Of a DNA stretch of 12,355 nucleotides, positions 7,408-12,355 are shown piece by piece. Source of the stretch: Dehalococcoidia bacterium UBA1332 (GTDB lineage: Bacteria; Chloroflexota; Dehalococcoidia; Lucifugimonadales; Lucifugimonadaceae); assembly GCA_002306745.1 (NCBI GenBank), contig DBSW01000171.1, forward strand, positions 1-12,355, written 5' to 3'. Made by a program: the position numbers and the translations under genes. Positions within the stretch are counted from its first letter, which is position 1. The number at the start of each line of letters is the position of its first letter. The notes under the pieces were generated by a model. That model did no database searches, was not told the DNA's origin, and saw nothing but the letters and a program-made list of their open reading frames with translations.

Positions 7408-7480
7408 TACTTCGGGCAGTAGAGTTTCCCTGCCCACGGTCGCCGACCCAGTAAAGGGTTTGGTCAACACCGATTACTGG

Positions 7481-7511
7481 ATTATATGAGATGTGTCCGC
7501 ATTGGTGTCTA
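7481..7511 (-). promoter_or_regulatory. Candidate promoter for the Nudix-EamA leader
   Basis: A perfect TATAAT lies on the minus strand at 7486-7481, with TAGACA (five of six to the -35 consensus) at 7511-7506. The 19-bp spacing is a little long. Transcription would begin near 7474 and give a leader of about 325 nt before the Nudix start. Confidence 0.45.
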
Positions 7512-7647
7512 GTAGTTGCAGCACGTTTCTGTTATTTAAACCTCACGCAAATCCGTCGTTGATTTGTGGCTTGATTTATCCGAGTAGTTATGTGTGCAAA
7601 TAGCGTTTAAACCGTTAAGTTTATTGCTGTATTTTCTTCACTCAAAC

Positions 7648-8619
7648 TTAGAACCAATTTGCTTTATCAACTTCGTTTCTTAGTGGTTTTTGATCAGAAA
7701 AATTCCTGAAATTTTCGACAACAATTTCATATCTTCGTTCATCGAGATTAGCGCCGCCAAGAGCTGCTGTGTGCGGTGTCAGAATAGTGTTCGGAGCATC
7801 CCAAAGAGGATGGTCTTCGGGTAAGGGCTCAATTTCATATACGTCAAGTCCGGCTCCTCCGATTTGACCTGAACGGAGCGCATTATTGAGATCATGAAGT
7901 TTAGTGGTCATTCCTCGGCCTATATTGATGAATATCGCTGAATTTTTCATCAATACGAATTTCGTTGAATCGAACAAACCTTCCGTAGAAGGCGTGTGCG
8001 GGATCGTCAGGACTACGAAATCAGCATGCGGGAGTTGGTCATCGAGTTGGTCTGGAGAAAACATATCGTCAACCCATTCGGGCTTATCTTCTCGACGCCC
8101 ATCGATTCCAAGTACGCGCATACCGATTGCTTTACATAGCCTTGCCGTTTCGGATCCGATTCCTCCAACACCCACTATGAGAACTGTAGATTCGGGAAGA
8201 AAAATATCATGATGAGGTGTTTCTAGTGCCTCGTATTTTCGTTCTTTTTGTTTATCGCGATATACATTGAAGTGTTTTGTGAAATTGATGATATACCCGA
8301 GTATTTGTACGGAGATATGATCGTTGTAGATCTCTCGAAAATTTGTGACTTTGGTGGGGTGTGCGATTAACTCATCAAAGTAGTATCCCGCCGCCGGTGC
8401 GGCTGCGGGGGCTTGAAGCCATCGTAGGTTTGGAGCTGCAGCTATTAGTTCGGGGTTCATCGTTCCAAATGCTGCATCTGCATCCTTAAGCTCTTTAGCC
8501 GCTTGCTCTTGCGTTTCTGGTGCGACAATTTTCCAACTTGGAGCGCTATCCAGTAGCCGAGGTATCCATTGTTGGAAAAGGTCCGTCTGAGGTGGTAGAA
8601 ATACAAACTTATTTACCAT
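7648..8619 (-). CDS. D-isomer-specific 2-hydroxyacid dehydrogenase
   Basis: NAD(P)-dependent reduction of a 2-keto acid or oxidation of a D-2-hydroxy acid; substrate not determinable (glyoxylate/hydroxypyruvate reductase-like enzymes are close). The 323 residues fit the family. The Rossmann motif GVGGIG is at 150-155, followed by GIDGRR at 171-176, where Asp173 hints at NAD preference. Catalytic candidates are Arg235 (NIGRG), Glu262/Glu264 (DVYEIEPLP) and His283 (TPHTA). The substrate-binding N-terminal half contains 'PNLRWLQAP' at 63-71. The ATG at 8619 has only a distant AAGGA. The gene stands alone on the minus strand, divergent from the PAC2-family gene, with a palindrome about 51 bp upstream of its start. 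Confidence 0.93.
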   Translation of the reverse strand: MVNKFVFLPPQTDLFQQWIPRLLDSAPSWKIVAPETQEQAAKELKDADAAFGTMNPELIAAAPNLRWLQAPAAAPAAGYYFDELIAHPTKVTNFREIYNDHISVQILGYIINFTKHFNVYRDKQKERKYEALETPHHDIFLPESTVLIVGVGGIGSETARLCKAIGMRVLGIDGRREDKPEWVDDMFSPDQLDDQLPHADFVVLTIPHTPSTEGLFDSTKFVLMKNSAIFINIGRGMTTKLHDLNNALRSGQIGGAGLDVYEIEPLPEDHPLWDAPNTILTPHTAALGGANLDERRYEIVVENFRNFSDQKPLRNEVDKANWF

Positions 8620-8662
8620 TTACTGACTCTGATTTCCTTAAAAAATTAATTCAAGTTTAAAC

Positions 8663-8678
8663 ACGGTATATTTACCGT
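8663..8678. promoter_or_regulatory. Palindrome in divergent promoter region, candidate operator
   Basis: ACGGTA-TATT-TACCGT is a perfect 6-bp-arm dyad in the 188-bp gap between the hydroxyacid dehydrogenase and the PAC2-family gene. Its centre is about 51 bp before the dehydrogenase start. The heptamer TACCGTA (8673-8679) also occurs in the palindrome upstream of the flavoprotein gene at 12224-12230. Confidence 0.4.
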
Positions 8679-8807
8679 ATATTTCGGGATTCGAAAGCAC
8701 AGTTGAGCAGATTTTAGCACCTTAACTCGTTACATTTTCTATGTGCAACAATTATTAGATTGATATGTAAATCGATTTGACGGTGTATCCTTTTTAAGGA
8801 TCTGATC

Positions 8808-9749
8808 ATGAACATTGGTGATTTTGAAATAGACTTGCCTGATCCACCGCTTCAGGATCCGCATTGTATTGCGATTTTGAAGCCATGGATTAATGTCGGC
8901 AACGTAGGAAAAATCGTTCTAGCTAGACTTCGTAAGATATATTCAACGGAGAATGTTGGTCAGTTGAGTCGACCTAGTAAATTTTATGATTTTACTCGTT
9001 ATCGGCCGGAGATTAAATTAATTGATGGTCGTCGCTCAGTACGTGTCCCGAACACTACAGTGACCTACAGTCGCAGACCCAGTGAAAATGACTTCGTTTT
9101 TATAGAACTTTTGGAGCCACATTCATGGGCCGAGGATTTTAATGATTCCGTGATCGATTTGATCAAAAATTTAGGTGTTGTTCGTTATGTACAAATTGGG
9201 GCAATGTACGACTCGGTTCCACATTCTCGAGAACTTTCAGTAACTGGATCTGCCCGTGGATGGCAACCCACCGCAGGTTTCCGAAAAGTTCGATTGGGTA
9301 GATCACGATATCAAGGGCCAACATCGATGGCGTCACAAATTTCAGAACGTATATACTCTGAACTAAATTTGGAGACTCTTTCACTGATGGTTCATCTTCC
9401 CTTATACCTCAAACTTGACGATGATTTTGCTGGTGGAGCTCGTATTTTAAAACTTCTCTCGGAATTGTATGGTTTTAGCGCTGTGTTGCCCGAGATTGAA
9501 ATGGGTGAAAAGCAATATGACCAAGTCGGCCCGGCCATGATAGATAATCCTGCGCTACAGGAGATGGTTGAACGATTTGAAAGGGAATGCGATATAGCTG
9601 CAGGCTCCATCTCTGATAACGATCAATCAGATACAGATTCGGATTCCGCTGGTATTTTGTTATCACCCGAGATAGAGCAATTCCTTAGCCAGTTTGCTGA
9701 AAACGAAGATCACTCAGAATCTGATGAAGATGAACTAGGACTCGTGTAA
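8808..9749 (+). CDS. PAC2-family protein with acidic C-terminal tail
   Basis: The PAC2 family is named after a eukaryotic proteasome-assembly chaperone; bacterial members have no settled role. The 313-residue product shows the family pattern: a beta-strand and glycine turn in CIAILKPWINVGNVG (20-34), YDFTRYRP (60-67), and the most diagnostic block IGAMYDSVPHSR...VTGSA (130-149), followed by PTSMASQ and a helical C-terminal part. Residues from about 269 to 310 form a low-complexity tail rich in Asp, Glu and Ser (SDNDQSDTDSDS, then ENEDHSESDEDE), which is not part of the core domain as I know it. The ATG at 8808 has AAGGA 7 nt upstream. Six bp after its stop begins a lipoprotein gene, so the two are probably co-transcribed. 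No proteasome or Pup gene is in the window, so a proteolysis link cannot be supported here. Confidence 0.8.
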   Translation: MNIGDFEIDLPDPPLQDPHCIAILKPWINVGNVGKIVLARLRKIYSTENVGQLSRPSKFYDFTRYRPEIKLIDGRRSVRVPNTTVTYSRRPSENDFVFIELLEPHSWAEDFNDSVIDLIKNLGVVRYVQIGAMYDSVPHSRELSVTGSARGWQPTAGFRKVRLGRSRYQGPTSMASQISERIYSELNLETLSLMVHLPLYLKLDDDFAGGARILKLLSELYGFSAVLPEIEMGEKQYDQVGPAMIDNPALQEMVERFERECDIAAGSISDNDQSDTDSDSAGILLSPEIEQFLSQFAENEDHSESDEDELGLV

Positions 9750-9755
9750 AGCGCA

Positions 9756-10289
9756 ATGATGCCTAGAGCTTTAGCTCTTTTTTTGTTTTCAGCAAGTTTT
9801 TGTTTATTTGTCATTTCTTGTGGCGGCAAACCAGAATCTGCATCTGAATTCGAAAAGATTCGACCAAGTGAATTTGTGTTTGATATCTCGAGTTTGGATG
9901 GAATAGGCTTCAAGAAAGTCAGAGAGTACGATATTACGGGGTTACCTGATGCTTTATCTGCGTATATGGGATATTACAGACCGCTTGAAAGCGACCCGGT
10001 GCAGTACGAAGTTCGTTTTTATTCAGATCACCTTGAAGCATCTAGTATCGGTGTAGAGTTTGCTGATGAGGTGACTGGCGAAGATGCAATATTACGATCT
10101 GCAGATCTCCGTTGGGCAGCAGGCGCAAGGGACCGGTTAGTTGGTAGTGGTTGGAGGTATGGTCTCTACTCACTTTACGCTGACTATATTGTTCTAGGGA
10201 ACATGGTTTTGTTATGTGAAGGTAGAGATTCTGATCAATCTTTTGCGCGATGCGAGGCGCTCATTAGAGCCGCTTCTTTAATGGAGTGA
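9756..10289 (+). CDS. Small lipoprotein of unknown function (paralogue of the 1480-2136 product)
   Basis: Function unknown. The 177-residue product has a hydrophobic N-terminus and Cys22 in VISC-GG, a good lipobox, so it is probably a membrane-anchored lipoprotein. The body shows GIGF near residue 50 and the C-terminal block YADYIVLGN then MVLLCEG from about 141, followed by a second cysteine 12 residues after the first. These align with the lipoprotein at 1480-2136, which has about 40 extra residues, mainly in the middle and N-terminal linker. Two adjacent ATGs (9756, 9759) are possible starts and neither has a clear ribosome-binding site. With only 6 bp after the PAC2-family stop, translation is probably coupled to that gene. 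Confidence 0.85.
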   Translation: MMPRALALFLFSASFCLFVISCGGKPESASEFEKIRPSEFVFDISSLDGIGFKKVREYDITGLPDALSAYMGYYRPLESDPVQYEVRFYSDHLEASSIGVEFADEVTGEDAILRSADLRWAAGARDRLVGSGWRYGLYSLYADYIVLGNMVLLCEGRDSDQSFARCEALIRAASLME

Positions 10290-10295
10290 AGTTAT

Positions 10296-10335
10296 CCATC
10301 TTATCTATCTTAGACGATGGCTTTTATGGATTTTT
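10296..10335 (+). terminator. Weak candidate terminator between convergent genes
   Basis: CCATC (10296-10300) pairs with GATGG (10316-10320), with an inner TCTA/TAGA stem (10304-10307 with 10311-10314) around a 3-nt loop. A T-rich stretch follows at 10321-10335, interrupted by ATGGA. The stem is short and low in G+C, so this is a modest call. It would serve the PAC2-lipoprotein transcript. Confidence 0.35.
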
Positions 10336-10342
10336 GATTGCT

Positions 10343-11236
10343 CTATTTGTTGGTAACCGTCACGCCTGATAGTTTTTCGACATAGCTCAAAATTCCAGAG
10401 TGATCGTTGCCGCCTTCGCCCCAGGCCACCAGTGACTTGAATACTTGTTGAAGGTTTGCGGTGACTTGCAATGGGAGGTCTAGATCGTTAGCCGTTTTTG
10501 CTGCGTTATTGATGTCCTTATAGTGAAGTTCAATACGGAATCCTGGAGCGAAATTGCGTTCGAACATCATTGGGGCTTTGGCGTTCATGACATTTGATCC
10601 CGCGAGTCCACCGTTAATCGCATTGAAAACGGTTTCGGGGTTTACTCCGGCCTTAGTTGCCAGCACTAATGCTTCGGCTAGTGCATGTATGTTCGCTCCA
10701 ACGATAATTTGGTTAGCGAGTTTTGTGGTATTACCTGCTCCGCTATCTCCACATAGCACTGCTGACTTACCCATTACGTCAAACAGTGGCCTTGCTCTTT
10801 CGAAGTTGTTGGCGTTCCCGCCGACCATAATCGCTAGATCGCCCGATATCGCCATGGGTTCACCGCCGGATACAGGTGCGTCTAGAAATCCTACATTCTT
10901 GTCTAAACAAGCGGCGTGTATGCGCTGCGAGACGCCGGGTTCGATAGATGACATATCTACAATTAGTTTTTCAGGTGAAGCTCCAGCAAGAAGTCCGTTT
11001 TGTCCTAGAACTACAACCTCTGAGTCTGGTGAGTCAGGAACCATGAGGATGGTTATATCAGACTTCGATGCGACGTCTGCAGCCGAGGTGCCGGCTTGCG
11101 CACCCTCTGCGACTAATTCTTTAACCGCCGGTGCTGAACGATTGTAAACGGTGAGTTGATATCCAGCATTGACCAAGTTTTTGGCCATTGGTCTGCCCAT
11201 GATTCCGAGTCCGACAAATCCGATTCGCTCAGCCAT
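10343..11236 (-). CDS. NAD(P)-dependent beta-hydroxyacid dehydrogenase (tartronate semialdehyde reductase/HIBADH-like)
   Basis: Family members reduce tartronate semialdehyde to glycerate (GarR/GlxR), or oxidise 3-hydroxyisobutyrate, or reduce succinic semialdehyde/glyoxylate. The 297 residues match the family. Seen in order: the Rossmann signature GFVGLGIMGRPMAKNL (6-21); YNRS (31-34), where Arg33 favours NADP; DAPVSGG (119-125) for substrate binding; and the catalytic lysine Lys172 in TTKLANQ (170-176). The all-alpha C-terminal domain follows. The ATG at 11236 has AAGGA about 10 nt upstream. The gene stands alone with its own likely promoter and a palindrome beside a TATAAT box upstream. GarR-like is my preferred reading given the HpcH/HpaI aldolase elsewhere in the window, but the substrate is not fixed by the sequence. 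Confidence 0.92.
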   Translation of the reverse strand: MAERIGFVGLGIMGRPMAKNLVNAGYQLTVYNRSAPAVKELVAEGAQAGTSAADVASKSDITILMVPDSPDSEVVVLGQNGLLAGASPEKLIVDMSSIEPGVSQRIHAACLDKNVGFLDAPVSGGEPMAISGDLAIMVGGNANNFERARPLFDVMGKSAVLCGDSGAGNTTKLANQIIVGANIHALAEALVLATKAGVNPETVFNAINGGLAGSNVMNAKAPMMFERNFAPGFRIELHYKDINNAAKTANDLDLPLQVTANLQQVFKSLVAWGEGGNDHSGILSYVEKLSGVTVTNK

Positions 11237-11287
11237 TATTTGTGATTCCTTAGGTTTGTTATGAAATAGTTGATATATATTAGGAGT

Positions 11288-11306
11288 ATCGAGAGACTCG
11301 ATTATA
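11288..11306 (-). promoter_or_regulatory. Palindrome abutting a TATAAT box, candidate operator-promoter
   Basis: ATCGAG-AGA-CTCGAT (11288-11302) is a 15-bp dyad with 6-bp perfect arms. On the minus strand TATAAT (11306-11301) overlaps its upstream edge, so the dyad would cover the transcription start of the semialdehyde reductase gene, an arrangement expected for a repressor site. The -35 match is poor: TTGACC at 11324-11319 is only 12 bp away. Confidence 0.4.
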
Positions 11307-11399
11307 TGTGGGGCGTATGGTCAATGTGACACCAGTAGATCATACTGCTCAATCGTAGGTCAGAATACGAACGGCTTTTCTCGTGGAAAGTCGAGAGCA

Positions 11400-12182
11400 T
11401 TATTCATCATCTTTCCAGAAGCGTTCTTCAATGAATGTGTAATCGGTTGATTCCAGTCGTGCTCCTACATCTTCGATCATTTGCGGGTGCCCACAGGCGT
11501 ATACGCAGGTTTCGTTGGGATCAAGACCGAGTTTTTCTAGATAATCTTCGACCAATGTGTTGATCCGCCCTTGAGCGCCCGTCCAATTAGCGTTCCGTTC
11601 TTCGGCTGGTCGAGAGACAGAAGGGTAAAAGTGAATGAAATCATTTTCTTCTGCAAGTTTACTGAGTTCTTCGTCGTAACCGAATTCGTCTAGATAACTA
11701 GCGCCTTCGAGTACGTGGAACTGGTACTCCGTTCTTTCGACTCCATCAACTGGAATTGGCCAATCTGAGTCATTGAGAAACTTTCTCAGCATTGATATGT
11801 ACGGAACTACCCCAGTAACGGTTCCAACGAAAATATGGTTTTTGAATCCAGGTTGTAATACGAATATTCCCTTAGCACGGGGGCGTAGGGTCATTTCAGC
11901 TCCGATTTCCTGATGTTCCAATAGTGGCGTTAGATGTCCACCGTGTTCGACTGGGACGATCTCTATAAATAGTTCGATAAAGTCCTCATCCGGCGATGAG
12001 GAGATCGAGTAGGGTCGTTCGAGACCTTCCACGCCTATCGTACAGTACTGGCCAGGTTTGAAAGTGAAATCCTGTGCTGGCTTGATCCAGAACTTTACTA
12101 AGTCCTCTGTGAGATCTTCTCTGTTCACCAGTTCACAAGTTGTAAAGCGCCCTTTAATTGCTGGGCGTGTAGCATCTGCCAT
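11400..12182 (-). CDS. Ferredoxin/flavodoxin-NADP reductase-type flavoprotein
   Basis: Transfers electrons between NADPH and a ferredoxin or flavodoxin through FAD. The 260 residues match bacterial Fpr-type reductases. The FAD domain contains the RPYSISS motif (56-62; Arg56, Tyr58, Ser59 contact FAD), and GGHLTPLL (81-88) fits the flavin phosphate-binding region. The NADP domain has GTVTGVVPY (120-128), a variant of GTGTGxxP, and VYACGHPQMI (227-236). The C-terminus ends EERFWKDDE, with an aromatic residue (Trp256) four residues from the end, as in Fpr-like proteins. The ATG at 12182 has a good GGAG 6 nt upstream. A palindrome lies about 51 bp before the start. It stands alone; its redox partner is not in the window. 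Confidence 0.9.
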   Translation of the reverse strand: MADATRPAIKGRFTTCELVNREDLTEDLVKFWIKPAQDFTFKPGQYCTIGVEGLERPYSISSSPDEDFIELFIEIVPVEHGGHLTPLLEHQEIGAEMTLRPRAKGIFVLQPGFKNHIFVGTVTGVVPYISMLRKFLNDSDWPIPVDGVERTEYQFHVLEGASYLDEFGYDEELSKLAEENDFIHFYPSVSRPAEERNANWTGAQGRINTLVEDYLEKLGLDPNETCVYACGHPQMIEDVGARLESTDYTFIEERFWKDDE

Positions 12183-12224
12183 AGTTTACTCCGTACGAAC
12201 TTAGAAAATTTCGACCTCCAGAAT

Positions 12225-12241
12225 ACCGTAAAGAATACGGT
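12225..12241. promoter_or_regulatory. Palindrome upstream of the flavoprotein gene, candidate operator
   Basis: ACCGTA-AAGAA-TACGGT has perfect 6-bp arms and is centred about 51 bp before the reductase start. AGAATAC is also directly repeated with a 12-bp period (12220-12226 and 12232-12238). I could not fix a clear -35/-10 pair around it. The remainder of the right end (12242-12355) shows no gene start or RNA that I can support. Confidence 0.4.
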
Positions 12242-12355
12242 TTCGAGTGATATCAAATGCTCTATTTTGCTAAACCATACCTTGGATAACGAAGCAGATG
12301 GGCTTGATGAGGTATTAATTGCTAGTCCGGTGTTAGACTTCGCGTCACCTTAGTA

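Larger units (their letters stand above)
7252..7480 (-). ncRNA. Candidate structured RNA or operon leader with five hairpins
   Basis: Consecutive inverted repeats fill this stretch: a 13-bp perfect stem (7252-7264 with 7301-7313); a 9-bp stem (7317-7325 with 7352-7360); a 6-bp stem GGGCAG/CTGCCC (7414-7419 with 7430-7435); a 4-bp GGTC/GACC stem with a 3-nt loop (7438-7448); and a 7-bp stem (7448-7454 with 7474-7480). The first stem contains two further nested stems (CAGCA/TGCTG and CCCT/AGGG). The region is visibly richer in G and C than its flanks. The minus strand is preferred because a TATAAT box precedes it and the Nudix gene lies downstream in that direction. No T-run follows any stem, so a simple transcription terminator is not supported. 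I looked for hallmarks of tmRNA, RNase P, SRP RNA, T-box and common riboswitches and saw none. The edges are approximate. Confidence 0.45.
7150..7647. other. 498-bp intergenic region with structured leader or RNA
   Basis: No ordinary protein gene is seen on either strand between the hydroxyacid dehydrogenase stop and the Nudix start. The right third (about 7512-7647) looks plain and AT-rich. The part at 7252-7511 holds a minus-strand promoter candidate, five or more hairpins, a repeated motif and a tiny reading frame, each listed separately. The last 100 bp before the Nudix gene (7150-7250) shows no strong structure. Confidence 0.8.

Noticed and set aside
7252..7480. Known RNA gene (tmRNA, RNase P RNA, SRP RNA, T-box or common riboswitch)
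   Set aside because: I looked for the conserved cores of these families on both strands and saw none; kept only as an unassigned structured region.
10554..11147. 197-codon open frame on the plus strand
   Set aside because: It lies antisense inside the semialdehyde reductase gene, whose Rossmann and catalytic motifs are intact; the plus frame has no recognisable features.
1..12355. CRISPR array, tRNA, rRNA, insertion sequence or prophage genes
   Set aside because: No regularly spaced repeats, cloverleaf sequences, transposase or phage motifs were seen on either strand.

Overview
This window looks like a stretch of a marine bacterial chromosome with AT-leaning base composition and ordinary housekeeping/accessory gene density. 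The gene mix is a sulfatase of the alkaline-phosphatase superfamily, an HpcH/HpaI aldolase, a tartronate-semialdehyde-reductase-like enzyme, a D-2-hydroxyacid dehydrogenase, a PAC2-family protein and short lipoproteins. That mix fits Chloroflexota of the SAR202 type, but this is inferred from gene content only. No rRNA, tRNA, CRISPR array, phage gene or transposase is visible, and nothing marks a recent insertion.

Left part (1-4748): the 3' portion of a sulfatase gene, whose 5' end lies outside the window, is followed by a small lipoprotein gene. This converges, 6 bp apart, on a leftward two-gene operon made of an SGNH-type protein and an MBOAT O-acyltransferase. The two overlap by 4 bp and together probably O-acylate a surface or exported glycan. 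A compact divergent promoter region with a 10-bp inverted repeat (4664-4726) separates this operon from the rightward aldolase gene.

Middle part (4785-8807): an HpcH/HpaI-type aldolase converges on a leftward Nudix hydrolase-EamA transporter operon. Upstream of the Nudix gene is a roughly 500-bp gap with no ordinary gene. It is the most interesting part of the window. It holds a perfect TATAAT box on the minus strand, a run of at least five hairpins (7252-7480), a near-tandem repeat, and a tiny minus-strand reading frame whose ribosome-binding site matches the 16S tail over nine bases. I read it as the long structured leader of the Nudix-EamA operon, or as a free-standing structured RNA. It matches no RNA family I know. 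A D-2-hydroxyacid dehydrogenase gene follows on the minus strand, with a palindrome in its upstream region.

Right part (8808-12355): a rightward pair encodes a PAC2-family protein with a long acidic tail and a second lipoprotein. The latter is a recognisable paralogue of the lipoprotein at 1480-2136. The pair converges on a tartronate-semialdehyde-reductase-like gene, and a ferredoxin-NADP-reductase-type flavoprotein gene lies upstream of that. Each of these two minus-strand genes has its own upstream palindrome.

Taken together, the enzymes fit use of sulfated and oxidised sugars or small hydroxy/oxo-acids. The aldolase and the semialdehyde reductase could act in succession, as GarL and GarR do in aldarate breakdown, but they are not in one operon here, so this link is inference.
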